Source: Haberlea rhodopensis
Lineage: Eukaryota > Streptophyta > Magnoliopsida > Lamiales > Gesneriaceae
Assembly (NCBI GenBank): GCA_907163345.1
Contig: CAJQUN010000464.1
Coordinates: forward strand, 310,001-374,000
Direction of reading: 5' to 3'
DNA: 64,000 nt
Below the pieces are notes generated by a model. The model was not told the DNA's origin. It worked only from the letters and a program-made list of their open reading frames with translations, and did no database searches. Of this stretch, positions 12,071 through 22,684 are shown in pieces. The stretch's first letter is position 1, and each line of letters opens with the position of its first letter. Both the position numbers and the translations under genes were made by a program.

Positions 12071-12909
12071 ATAAATATAATCAAGGATATGTACGGCGAA
12101 ATAACATCAAATGTGAGAACGTGTAGTAGGGTGTCCAATGAGTTCTTGATAACTATAGGATTACATCAAGGATCTGTGTTGATTCATCTCTTGTTTGTCT
12201 TGGTGATTGATGAGATAACAAAAGATATACGGACTGAAATACCTTGGACATTACTTTTCACTGACCATATTATGCTAATCGACGAGACTAGAGCAGGGGT
12301 AAATGCTAAATTGAATTATGAAGAGAAACATTGGAATCAAAGAGTTTTAGATTAAGTATGACTAAAACAAAATATTTTGAGTGCAAATTTAGTGGACATA
12401 CATCTAGGGACCCCGGTGTTGTAACACTCGATGACCAAGAGATATCAATGAGTATCAAGTTTCGATACCTAGGATCTATTTTCCAAAAGGATGTAAAAAT
12501 TGATAACGATGTTAACCTCATAAAACATGCAAAGTTGGTTGAAATGAAGAAACATCATTGGAGTTTATATTATCGTAATACCCAGCTTAGATTGAAGGGA
12601 AAGTTTATAGAATTACCATCAGACATGCAATATTATATGAGACGGAATACCGAGCACCCAAGAAGAATCACACACAAAAGATGAGTGTAGCTAATATGCA
12701 TATGCTCAGTTGGATATGGGGTAAGACCAGAAGAGAGAATAGTAAGGAATGAAGACCTTTGAGGTAAAGTACATGCCGCTTGTATAGAAGAAAATATGCA
12801 AGAATTCGCTTACACTGATGTGGTCACATACGACATATGTCTAATGATGCATATGTGCGTCGAGTGAAGTTTATGGATTTTGGTCATTTCAAGAGAGCAA
12901 ATGTAAGAA
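12071..12909 (+). pseudogene. LINE (non-LTR) reverse transcriptase remnant, C-terminal half
   Basis: Translated frames give IKDMYGEITSNVRT, GLHQGSVLIHLLFVLVIDE and LLFTDHIMLIDET, then, after a frameshift near 12330, LSMTKTKYFECKFSG and RYLGSIFQKD. This order matches the widespread plant LINE reverse transcriptase, where the catalytic box is FADD; here it reads FTDH, so the catalytic aspartates are lost. Decayed homology continues to about 12900 (a region equivalent to the 'R..GHVRR' tail). The copia element starts at 12915, right after it. Dead fragment. Confidence 0.8.
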
Positions 12910-12914
12910 AAATC

Positions 12915-14405
12915 TGTTGGGATATGCCCTAAGACAAGTCATTAGATGATTGTTTAAGACATACAATGTTTATGGTTTTATGAATGGCAATTCATTATTA
13001 TATATTATTCTTTTAACTGTGCATTGTGAATTAATATATATGTTAATGTCCTTAGAATAATATTGTATTATTCTTAAAGATGTCCCTAGTCAAGTATTAC
13101 CATGAAAAGGGATAATGATAATACGTAGAGACTAGTATGTGTTGATCGATGAATTGTTCATTGATATGAGATATCAAATCAACATATGGGTACATGTTAG
13201 AGAACGATGTACTGGACAGACCCACCATGAGAATGCAACATGGATAGTTATATGATCGTCATATGCAATTCTCATAGTGATAATAATGTATGTAATCCTT
13301 ACGACTTGTGATCATCAGAGATCCCAACATAAGGAGTTATGTATCTTGATATCGTCAAACGTTACCCGTAACAGGGTATACTATAAAGGCGACTATTGGA
13401 TACACTACGAATTATGTAGAGGGATGTTGACTGATCGAGATAGGATTTGTCCCTCCTATATAACAGGAGATGTGTTAGGCCCTTGATCAAGCGAGAACTA
13501 AATGCATGGCCATGCTCGAATGAGTCGATATGAGATATCGAGCTTATTCGTTTATTCTAGTTCTACTTGGGGATCAAGAAATAAAGATTGGATATACGAG
13601 TATGACTATTCCATGACTCGTGTTCAATCTAAACACAAAGGACAAAGGGATTAAGTTACATGATTAATATTATCACGAGTTCTAAAGGTTATGTCGAGTC
13701 ATTGACATTCTCGTAATTTGGGTAGCATCGATGTGTTGCTAGATACCGCTCAATGCTTGCGACATAAAATGAGATTTTATGTCACTGCCAACATTACGAG
13801 ATCCTATCGGGTCGCACAAAAGATTAAATCGAGAAGGGAAATTAAATTCATGGGATGAATTAAATAATTAAGAGGAGTCTTAATTAATAATCATAAGGAT
13901 TAATTAAATCATGGGCTTAAGCCCATGAAGCTTTAAGAAAGCCTTTAATTAATCATATATAATTTGTTAACAAGGTTTAATTAGATTAAGACTTGCAAGA
14001 CAAATTGAATAACATAAAAACCCTACACAAGCTAAAGCTTTCGGCCGCACCATCACTTGAACTCTCGGCCTTCACAAGTCGAAGGGGTTCTTGGTGGTTT
14101 TGGTCATTCTTTCGATTGTGAATCGAGTTTGCTTTGTGTATTGGTTCAAGAATAAGTCTAGCCACTTGTTCTTGAACATCCCTTTCGATTTGATCGTGTG
14201 GATACCGTAGAGACGAAGGTGAAAACTTTCGTTTGTGACTCGGAGTTCGTTGGACGTGCTGCTCCGTGGAATCTGCTTCAAACACGCTACAAGGGTGAGA
14301 CACTTGTTATTCTCTAATCCGATATGAATCCCTATGTATAGATCCGGTGTTAGTAATCCTAAAAATTTTATTCCGCTGCGTTGTATGCTCATGGGGTTAC
14401 TTACA
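12915..14405 (+). repeat. 5' LTR of the copia element
   Basis: It starts TGTTGGGATATGCCC and ends GGTTACTTACA. A TATATAA box at 13457-13463 in CCTCCTATATAACAGGAG is the likely promoter core, about 540 bases in. Open frames on its minus strand (for example 13986-14434) recur in the 3' LTR and are non-coding shadows. Confidence 0.95.
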
Positions 14406-14406
14406 G

Positions 14407-14419
14407 TGGTATCAGAGCC
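14407..14419 (+). promoter_or_regulatory. Primer-binding site (initiator Met tRNA type)
   Basis: TGGTATCAGAGCC begins one base after the 5' LTR. It is the usual plant retrotransposon site complementary to the 3' end of initiator methionine tRNA, from which minus-strand cDNA synthesis starts. Confidence 0.95.
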
Positions 14420-16159
14420 AGGTTCAAGGCTCATATCGGATTTATGTGATTAAATTGTGTTAATCATATTAGAGCTTATATTGCATGCTATTCACAACTG
14501 TATTTTCATATATGATATGGATTAAATTGAGTTTGCGAAAATCATCGTATGATATTATATATGATATAATTGACGGATCGAAATATATGATAATTCGTGA
14601 TCAAAACCGGAACATTGGCTCGTGCATGGCTCACGGCCGACGCCACCTAAGGGCTAGGGTTTCGAACCCTAGTCACCATGGCTCGGCCGCCGCTTGCAAA
14701 AGGCTAGGGTTTCGAACCCTAGTCATCATGGCTCACGGCCGCCGCATGTTGCTAGGGTTTCGAACCCATTGGCTCGTGCATGGCCAAGCAGCCGCCGCTT
14801 AAGGGCTAGGGTTCGGACCCTGGCTCGAGCATGAGCCGAGCCGCCGCAAAATTAGGGTTTTTGAACCCATTGGCTCGTGACGGTAACTCGTGACGGTAAC
14901 TCATGACGGCTAGGGTTTCGAACCCTAGCAGCCGTGCATGGGCTCGCCGCCACCGCTCGAGCATGGCTCGGCCATGGGCTAGGGTTTCGAACCCTAGGCC
15001 CACTATTGGTCCAGCCGTGTGCTTCATGGTTCGAACCATGGTGGTTCGAGTCTTAGTCGCTTTAGTTCGTGGCATGTGATGTCCCGAGCGTACGATATTT
15101 TTCCAAAAATTATTTTACAGTTTTAATTAGAATTAAATTTAAAATGTTTAGAATTTAATTAATTAAATGTTAATGCATGCTTTATGTGTTGTTTGAGCAT
15201 GGTGCGTGGTTATAGCCCTTTGACCTATTAGATAGGATTTGTGGATGTTTGTAATTTATAATACTACCTGCGTGTCGTGCCTTTTCTCTGTTTCATTCTA
15301 AATGTAATCCCTCCCCTATGTTCCCCTCGAATGTGAATCGAGGAATTCTATATCTTGTAAATAGTGTAGTTTATTTTATTGATGGTGATCAATGAAGATG
15401 GAGCATCGTGCCGGGATGAGGAGGCCATTCACAAATTGGAGCCAAGGAAGGTGCTTGTGAAGTTACCTTAGGTTGACTCATAGGATTTTCTCATTGGCTT
15501 GAGAAAATCTATAGTAGGGGCTATAATCATGTCACGTTTAATTATGTATGTTGATGCATGATTTATCTTATGTTTTAGTTTGATAATAGTATTACACATA
15601 TATGTAGATATGTATACAACTATATGTAGTGGACATATTTTAAATTATCAAATTAATCATGAGATCAATAAATCCCTCTAAAATATTAAGTTTTAGATGC
15701 CTTCCAAAATAAAAGTACTCGTCAATAACTTCGATTGTACATGTGTGGGTTTGCCAAAGCAAAGCACCGTGGCAATCTTAGTAAGGCGCGAAAGGATAAA
15801 AATGATATCCGTTATACTTTAATTGGGTACGACTTAACTAGGTTATCTCAATAGGATTGGGAACCTAGAGGCATGGGTTGGATTTTAATTCATTTGATGA
15901 ATGGAACAAAGCGTTGTTCGTCCAACTATCCAAGAATTATATGTGATATAATTGACAAAGCGTTGTCTACCTAAATAACCGAGTCTTGGGCGATTAGCCA
16001 AAGCTAACTCAAGATTAAGTGAAATATGGATCTTGGCCCACTAAAGGTTTTGAGGGTTGATATTTTTCAAACAAAATAGTGGGAGTATCATTTAATATAA
16101 GACCATGTTAAATGATTTAAATCATAAACTTATTTTGCATATTAATATTGTAGATATCC
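14420..16159 (+). other. Long untranslated leader of the copia element
   Basis: About 1.74 kb between the primer-binding site and the gag-pol start codon. Its first part (14630-15010) is a GC-rich, hairpin-prone repeat array listed separately. The rest is AT-rich and has no frame of note. Such leaders usually hold dimerisation and packaging signals, which cannot be located here by eye. Confidence 0.7.
14630..15010 (+). repeat. Array of near-palindromic CTAGGGTTTCGAACCCTAG units
   Basis: The 19-base near-palindrome CTAGGGTTTCGAACCCTAG occurs complete or as a half-site about seven times, interspersed with GGCTCGTGCATGGC and CGGCCGCCGC segments. Each full copy can form a strong stem and each contains TAGGGTTT, the complement of the plant telobox AAACCCTA. 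Spacing is irregular (about 50-70 bases), so this is a dispersed-motif array rather than a strict tandem repeat. Confidence 0.8.
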
Positions 16160-19100
16160 ATGGCAACTAACAACGTTACTAGCACTTTATCACTGCGATC
16201 GATCCTTGAGAAGGACAAACTAAATGGGACGAATTTCCTAGACTGGCATAGGAACTTGAGGATAGTCCTCAAACAAGAAAAGAAACAATATGTCCTAGAG
16301 GAACCCTTGCCCGCTGAGGAACCTCCCCTAACGGCTACAAGAACCGAAAAAGATGCTTACAAGAAGCATCAGAGTGACGCACTTGATGTTGGGTGCCTCA
16401 TGCTTGCCACCATGAACTCTGAGCTTCAGAAGCAACATGAGGAAATGGAGGCGTTCGATATGATCGAACACTTAAAGCAGTTGTACCAACAGCAAGCTAG
16501 ACAAGAGAGGTATGACGTCTCTAAAGCGTTATTCCAGTGCAGGATGGTAGAAGGAAGCTTAGTTGGAACTCATGTGCTCAAGATGATTGGGTACATTGAG
16601 AATCTGGACAAGCTAGGTTTTCCATTGGACCAAGAGTTGGCCACCGATGTAATCTTGCAATCGTTGCCTGAAAGCTTCAGTCAATTTGTAGTAAATTACA
16701 ATATGACTGACATGGAAAAGACTCTACCACAGTTGCTTGGTATGTTGAGAACATATGAAGCAAATACTAAGAAGACTATGGCCACAAATGTCCTTATTGT
16801 GAATAAGGGCAAAGGAAGGGCCAAAGCTAAAGGCAACAAGAAAGCAAAGAAGGTCTTTGCTAAATCTAAGCCAAAGTCTCATGCACTGAAACCAAAGGGA
16901 GGGATAGCAAAGGAAGGGAACTGTTTCCATTGCGGTGAGACCGGCCATTGGAAAAGAAACTGCAAAGTATATCTGGAGGATCTAAAGAAAGGAAGTGTGA
17001 CTTCCGCTTCAGGTATTTTTGTTATAGAAGTCAATTTATCTACTTCTTCATCATGGGTATTAGATACTGGATGTGGATCTCACATTTGTGTAAATGTGCA
17101 GGATCTCAAAAGGAGTAGGACATTGGCGAAAGGTGAAGTTGATCTCCGAGTTGGAAATGGAGCAAGAGTTGCTGCATTAGCTATAGGAGATTATCATTTA
17201 GCTTTACCTTCTGGTTTATCACTGATTTTAAAAGACTGTTATTTTGTGCCTTCAATTACTAAAAACATTATTTCTATTTCTTGTTTAGACAAGTATGGTT
17301 TTTCATTTATAATAAAGGACAATTGTTGTTCTATTTATTTAAATGATATGTTTTATGCTAGTGCACAAATGGTGAATGGTCTTTATGTATTAAATCTTGA
17401 TATGCCTATCTATAACATAAATACTAAAAGGATTAAAAATAATGATTGTAATCCGACTTATCTCTGGCACTGTCGCTTAGGCCACATAAACGAGAAACGC
17501 ATATCTAAACTTCATAAGGATGGAGTATTAGATTCATTTGATTTTGAATCATATGAAACATGCGAATCTTGTTTAATGGGCAAGATGACTAAAGCCCCTT
17601 TCAAGGGACATGTTGAAAGGGCAAATGTTTTATTGGGACTAATACATAGTGATGTATGTGGACCAATAAGTACGCAAGCTAGAGGTGGTTTTCAATACTT
17701 CGTTACATTTACTGATGACCTCAGTAGATATGGGTATGTGTACCTAATGAAACATAAGCATGAAACCTTTGAAAAGTTCAAAGATTTCAAGAATGAAGTA
17801 CAAAACCAACTTGGCAAAAGTATCAAAATCCTTCGATCAGATCGAGGAGGAGAATACTTAAGCCAAGAGTTTCATGACTATCTAAAGGAGTGTGGGATAG
17901 TCCCACAACTCACTCCTCCGTATACTCCACAATGGAATGGTGTATCCGAGAGGAGAAATCGAACCTTGTTAGACATGGTTAGATCAATGATGAGTCATGC
18001 AGATCTTCCGATATCGTTTTGGGGACACGCTCTAGAAACAGCAATTTTCTTACTGAACCGTGTTCCATCTAAATCAATGGAAAAGACACCATATGAGATA
18101 TGGACTGGGAAGCGTAAGCGTCCTAGTATGTCTTTTATGAAGATTTGGGGTTGTGAGGCTTTCGTTAGACGTCACGCCACTAACAAACTTGGACCCAAAT
18201 CTGATAAGTGTTTATTTGTGGGGTATCCTAAGGAAACGAAAGGGTACTATTTCTATTATCCCACCGAGAACAAAGTAGTTGTTGCTCGGACTGGTGTATT
18301 TCTTGAAAGAGAATTTATTTCTAGAAAAACCAGTGGGAGAAAAATAGAACTTAGTGAAGTTCAACCACAAGAAAACACTGAACCTGAGATTGAGATGGAA
18401 ACAGAGCAGGCACCACAAGCTGTTGTGGAAGAAGTACCTGCTCAAGAGACACAAGCCCAGCGTAGGTCTGTAAGAGAACACCGGGAGCCACAGAGATATG
18501 GATTTCTTGTGACTCAACAAGGTGACTTACTAGTTATTGATGAGGATGAGCCGTCATCTTATCAACAATCTATTATGGGCAATGATTCTGAGAAATGGCA
18601 AGAGGCCATGAAATCTGAGATGGAATCCATGTATGCAAACCAAGTATGGACTTTGGTTGATCCACCTGAAGGGGTACGACCCATAGGGTGCAAATGGATT
18701 TTCAAGAAAAAGACCGATATGGATGGTAACGTACAAACCTATAAAGGTCGGCTGGTTGCAAAAGGATTCAAACAAATTCATGGTATTGACTATGATGAAA
18801 CCTTTTCACCAGTGGCCATGGTTAAATCCATAAGGATCTTACTTGCAATAGCTGCATTTCATGATTATGAAATCTGGCAGATGGATGTCAAAACAGCTTT
18901 CCTTAATGGAAATCTGCTCGAGGATGTGTACATGACACAGCCCGAGGGTTTTGTCGATCCAAAGGATGCTGGAAAGATATGCAAGCTACAACGATCCATT
19001 TATGGATTGAAGCAAGCTTCTCGGAGTTGGAATCTTCGTTTTGATGATGCAATCAAAGAGTTTGGTTTTATCAAAAATGAAGATGAACCTTGTGTCTACA

Positions 19101-19792
19101 AGAAGGTCAGTGGGAGCGTAATCATTTTCCTAGTGTTGTATGTAGATGACATACTTCTTATTGGAAATGATATCCCTGCCTTGCAATCTGTAAAGATTTG
19201 GCTAGGGAACTGCTTTTCGATGAAAGACTTAGGAGAAGCCACCTATGTATTAGGAATCAAGATCTATAGAGATAGATCGAGAAGGCTTCTTGGTTTAAGT
19301 CAAAGTACATACATAGACAAGGTGCTTAAAAGGTTTAGCATGCAAGAATCCAAGAAAGGATTCGTGCCTATGACGCATGGCATTTATCTCTCGAAGGAAC
19401 AGTGTCCTTCAACACCAGATGAGAGACAACGCATGAGTAAGATTCCATACGCGTCAGCTATTGGATCTATCATGTATGCCATGATATGTACTCGTCCCGA
19501 TGTATCGTATGCTTTGAGCATGACGAGCAGATATCAAGTTGATCCAGGTGAAGGTCACTGGATTGCTGTCAAGAACATCCTGAAGTACTTGAGAAGGACT
19601 AAGGATACATTCTTGATTTATGGAGGTGAGGAAGAGCTCAATGTAATGGGTTACACTGATGCAAGCTTCCAAACCGACAAAGATGATTTTCGATCGCAAT
19701 CAGGATATGTGTTTTGCCTAAGATATACAAAGTACCAACAGATGATAATGTATCTGACCATTGACGAAGCCACTATCACAGCAGAAGCATGA
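16160..19792 (+). CDS. Copia gag-pol polyprotein, RNase H truncated
   Basis: One 1,210-residue frame encodes, in order: capsid-type gag (about 1-245); a CCHC zinc knuckle CFHCGETGHWKRNC (about 254-267); an aspartic protease with active site LDTGCGSH (about 302); a GAG-pre-integrase zinc region (H..H..C..C, about 434-480); an integrase core with the first Asp in LIHSDVCGP, the second in RSDRGGEY and the Glu in GVSERRNR; and copia-type reverse transcriptase with the catalytic box YVDD (about 993). The RNase H begins normally (GYTDASF..DDFRSQSGYVFCL), then jumps to sequence that normally forms the C-terminal tail, and a 1-base deletion just after the junction shifts the frame so that it ends at 19792. 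The RNase H catalytic centre beyond its first Asp is therefore missing. Protease, integrase and reverse transcriptase look intact. The ATG is in good context after the leader. Confidence 0.95.
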   Translation: MATNNVTSTLSLRSILEKDKLNGTNFLDWHRNLRIVLKQEKKQYVLEEPLPAEEPPLTATRTEKDAYKKHQSDALDVGCLMLATMNSELQKQHEEMEAFDMIEHLKQLYQQQARQERYDVSKALFQCRMVEGSLVGTHVLKMIGYIENLDKLGFPLDQELATDVILQSLPESFSQFVVNYNMTDMEKTLPQLLGMLRTYEANTKKTMATNVLIVNKGKGRAKAKGNKKAKKVFAKSKPKSHALKPKGGIAKEGNCFHCGETGHWKRNCKVYLEDLKKGSVTSASGIFVIEVNLSTSSSWVLDTGCGSHICVNVQDLKRSRTLAKGEVDLRVGNGARVAALAIGDYHLALPSGLSLILKDCYFVPSITKNIISISCLDKYGFSFIIKDNCCSIYLNDMFYASAQMVNGLYVLNLDMPIYNINTKRIKNNDCNPTYLWHCRLGHINEKRISKLHKDGVLDSFDFESYETCESCLMGKMTKAPFKGHVERANVLLGLIHSDVCGPISTQARGGFQYFVTFTDDLSRYGYVYLMKHKHETFEKFKDFKNEVQNQLGKSIKILRSDRGGEYLSQEFHDYLKECGIVPQLTPPYTPQWNGVSERRNRTLLDMVRSMMSHADLPISFWGHALETAIFLLNRVPSKSMEKTPYEIWTGKRKRPSMSFMKIWGCEAFVRRHATNKLGPKSDKCLFVGYPKETKGYYFYYPTENKVVVARTGVFLEREFISRKTSGRKIELSEVQPQENTEPEIEMETEQAPQAVVEEVPAQETQAQRRSVREHREPQRYGFLVTQQGDLLVIDEDEPSSYQQSIMGNDSEKWQEAMKSEMESMYANQVWTLVDPPEGVRPIGCKWIFKKKTDMDGNVQTYKGRLVAKGFKQIHGIDYDETFSPVAMVKSIRILLAIAAFHDYEIWQMDVKTAFLNGNLLEDVYMTQPEGFVDPKDAGKICKLQRSIYGLKQASRSWNLRFDDAIKEFGFIKNEDEPCVYKKVSGSVIIFLVLYVDDILLIGNDIPALQSVKIWLGNCFSMKDLGEATYVLGIKIYRDRSRRLLGLSQSTYIDKVLKRFSMQESKKGFVPMTHGIYLSKEQCPSTPDERQRMSKIPYASAIGSIMYAMICTRPDVSYALSMTSRYQVDPGEGHWIAVKNILKYLRRTKDTFLIYGGEEELNVMGYTDASFQTDKDDFRSQSGYVFCLRYTKYQQMIMYLTIDEATITAEA

Positions 19793-19843
19793 TCGTCATA
19801 CTAGATCTCTAGGCATTAGGTATATGTCTGAGTGGTCTTAGTG

Positions 19844-19856
19844 CAAGTGGGAGATT
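19844..19856 (+). promoter_or_regulatory. Polypurine tract region of the copia element
   Basis: AAGTGGGAGATT lies directly before the 3' LTR. It is the purine-rich stretch expected to prime plus-strand DNA synthesis. Confidence 0.8.
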
Positions 19857-21346
19857 TGTTGGGATATGCCCTAAGACAAGCATTAGATGATTGTTTAAGA
19901 CATACAATGTTTATGGTTTTATGAATGGCAATTCATTATTATATATTATTCTTTTAACTGTGCATTGTGAATTAATATATATGTTAATGTCCTTAGAATA
20001 ATATTGTATTATTCTTAAAGATGTCCCTAGTCAAGTATTACCATGAAAAGGGATAATGATAATACGTAGAGACTAGTATATGTTGATCGATGAATTGTTC
20101 ATTGATATGAGATATCAAATCAACATATGGGTACATGTTAGAGAACGATGTACTGGACAGACCCACCATGAGAATGCAACATGGATAGTTATATGATCGT
20201 CATATGCAATTCTCATAGTGATAATAATGTATGTAATCCTTACGACTTGTGATCATCAGAGATCCCAACATAAGGAGTTATGTATCTTGATATCGTCAAA
20301 CGTTACCCGTAACAGGGTATACTATAAAGGCGACTATTGGATACACTACGAATTATGTAGAGGGATGTTGACTGATCGAGATAGGATTTGTCCCTCCTAT
20401 ATAACAGGAGATGTGTTAGGCCCTTGATCAAGTGAGAACTAAATGCATGGCCATGCTCGAATGAGTCGATATGAGATATCGAGCTTATTCGTTTATTCTA
20501 GTTCTACTTGGGGATCAAGAAATAAAGATTGGATATACGAGTATGACTATTCCATGACTCGTGTTCAATCTAAACACAAAGGACAAAGGGATTAAGTTAC
20601 ATGATTAATATTATCACGAGTTCTAAAGGTTATGTCGAGTCATTGACATTCTCGTAATTTGGGTAGCATCGATGTGTTGCTAGATACCGCTCAATGCTTG
20701 CGACATAAAATGAGATTTTATGTCACTGCCAACATTACGAGATCCTATCGGGTCGCACAAAAGATTAAATCGAGAAGGGAAATTAAATTCATGGGATGAA
20801 TTAAATAATTAAGAGGAGTCTTAATTAATAATCATAAGGATTAATTAAATCATGGGCTTAAGCCCATGAAGCTTTAAGAAAGCCTTTAATTAATCATATA
20901 TAATTTGTTAACAAGGTTTAATTAGATTAAGACTTGCAAGACAAATTGAATAACGTAAAAACCCTACACAAGCTAAAGCTTTCGGCCGCACCATCACTTG
21001 AACTCTCGGCCTTCACAAGTCGAAGGGGTTCTTGGTGGTTTTGGTCATTCTTTCGATTGTGAATCGAGTTTGCTTTGTGTATTGGTTCAAGAATAAGTCT
21101 AGCAACTTGTTCTTGAACATCCCTTTCGATTTGATCGTGTGGATACCGTAGAGACGAAGGTGAAAACTTTCGTTTGTGACTCGGAGTTCGTTGGACGTGC
21201 TGCTCCGTGGAATCTGCTTCAAACACGCTACAAGGGTGAGACACTTGTTATTCTCTAATCCGATATGAATCCCTATGTATAGATCCGGTATTAGTAATCC
21301 TAAAAATTTTATTCCGCTGCGTTGTATGCTCATGGGGTTACTTACA
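19857..21346 (+). repeat. 3' LTR of the copia element
   Basis: It matches the 5' LTR from TGTTGGG to CTTACA, with differences at the start (one missing T after 'gacaag'), in 'agtatatg', 'aagtgaga', 'aacgtaaa', 'agcaactt' and 'ccggtatt'. It is followed directly by the AAATC duplication. Confidence 0.95.
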
Positions 21347-21409
21347 AAATCATGGTTCGAAGTTATATGTAAAGTGTTAAATATTTATCAACAATTCAAT
21401 CCAAATTTT

Positions 21410-21860
21410 GTCACAGCTAGTCGATTGAAGCTTGGTTCAGTGCATTATACCAGCAGCCAATAAAATGGTGATTTGTACCAGTTGAATGACATTTATTTGG
21501 CTGACTTGTTGACTGGATAAGATGCAAGTTTAACCTGCTGTCTAAGTCATCAAGCTGGGCATCTATATATTGACATGAAGGCTGGCAGTAGACACTTGAG
21601 GGATTCATTTTGAGCAGGGCAGAATGTGAGAAAGCGAGAGAAAGGGAAAAAGAATGAGAGCCGTGAGTTTTTTGAGAAGCAAACACATTAGTGAATTTGA
21701 GTGTCAATCCATTGTAAAGCATATGAGTGGATAATGAGAATTCATGTAATGGGAATTGCTTTGTATTACTCACTGGTGATCAATAAATGGAACCTCTCGT
21801 GGACGTAGATCGTTAATGATCGAACCACGTAAATCTTGCGTCGTTTTTCTTCTTTGATAT
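21410..21860 (+). repeat. Fragment of a second copia-type LTR (promoter and R-U5 part)
   Basis: A TATATA box at about 21563 is followed, after about 220 bases, by the plant copia LTR 3' hallmark: a CAATAAA-like signal, CGTGGACGTAGAT and CGAACCACGTAAATC. A CAGCAG-rich segment and a purine-rich stretch lie between. The ends and a duplication could not be defined, so this may be a solo LTR or a truncated piece. The 118-codon minus-strand frame here is not credible as a gene. Confidence 0.5.
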
Positions 21861-22684
21861 TAATTAACTTTATGCTTGGTGATATCTGCTTGCCCGACTT
21901 CTAAATCTGATATGCATTGTGGGTTTTGGTTACTGTCATATGAATCTTGAATTGGGTTAATGCAATTCATTAAGACTTGTGACTTATTGATTCAAGATTT
22001 CGTTTGGGATTCTGAAACTCGTGCTTTACTACATTCTTTCTTATTCACGACAATTTGTAATTTTGAATCATTCTGATCATGGAATTGGATTGGTTAAATT
22101 CATAACATAAAGATATGAAGTCAAAAGGATTAACGAGTATATTCTTACCAAAAGAAGCTTTTGAAGAAGACAGATGCACGTACACAACCCAACATAATTC
22201 TTTATTTAGTTCATATAGTCTATCACAATCAATTGCAATTAAAAGTTTAAGCTTGGTTGTTAATTTTGAAAAACTTCGAACCTTTTATGTATATCACGTA
22301 GTATTATTAAAATATATTAATAAAAAACAATTTAAATTCAAATTTTTGAAAATAGTTAAATTAATTTAAATACAAACATATGGACCCCACTTTTGTTTTT
22401 TTTTTTGTTTTTTTGTTTTATTATGAGTTGTTTCACATTGGTTCTTAATCGTTCCTTTATGTCATTCATTATAAAGCGGTAAGCTTCACTTCCTTTAATT
22501 TTCTCTCGTTCATCATTTAATTTCAAGAAAGCGCTGACTGTTTCCTCTCAAATTTACATCCATTCACGATCATCTTATTCAAACCAAAAAAAATATAAAA
22601 AATATCTGCGTTGTCGAGTAATTGTGATTTCGATATCATTCTTCATTTTTTTTTTCAAATTATAGCGACTGGAATAATTGGAAG
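21861..22684. other. Upstream region of the TBC gene
   Basis: AT-rich sequence between the copia debris and the TBC start codon. The last 200 bases are T/C-rich (ACTTCCTTTAATTTTCTCTC), typical of a plant 5' untranslated leader. No TATA box stands out. No other gene or element was recognised. Confidence 0.4.

Larger units (their letters stand above)
12915..21346 (+). mobile_element. Full-length Ty1/copia retrotransposon with TSD AAATC
   Basis: An 8,432-bp element with 1,491-bp and 1,490-bp LTRs, a methionine-tRNA-type primer-binding site, a long leader, one 1,210-codon gag-pol frame, a polypurine tract and a perfect 5-bp duplication AAATC (12910-12914 and 21347-21351). The two LTRs differ by only five substitutions and one 1-base indel that I could find, so the insertion is recent. 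The capsid and CCHC style suggests the Tork/Angela branch of plant copia, a recollection-based guess. The RNase H domain is largely deleted (see the polyprotein), so the copy is probably not autonomous. Confidence 0.95.

Noticed and set aside
14407..14419. tRNA-like sequence at the primer-binding sites
   Set aside because: Only the complement of a tRNA 3' end is present next to an LTR; there is no cloverleaf or tRNA gene.
13986..14434. Minus-strand open frames of 105-120 codons
   Set aside because: They recur identically in the 3' LTR at 20927-21333 and follow LTR sequence; shadows of non-coding DNA.
14630..15010. Interstitial telomere repeat
   Set aside because: TAGGGTTT occurs once per near-palindrome with long spacers, not as tandem TTTAGGG units.
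21417..21773. 118-codon minus-strand frame near the copia element
   Set aside because: It overlaps promoter and R-U5-like text of a copia LTR on the plus strand and has no recognisable domain.
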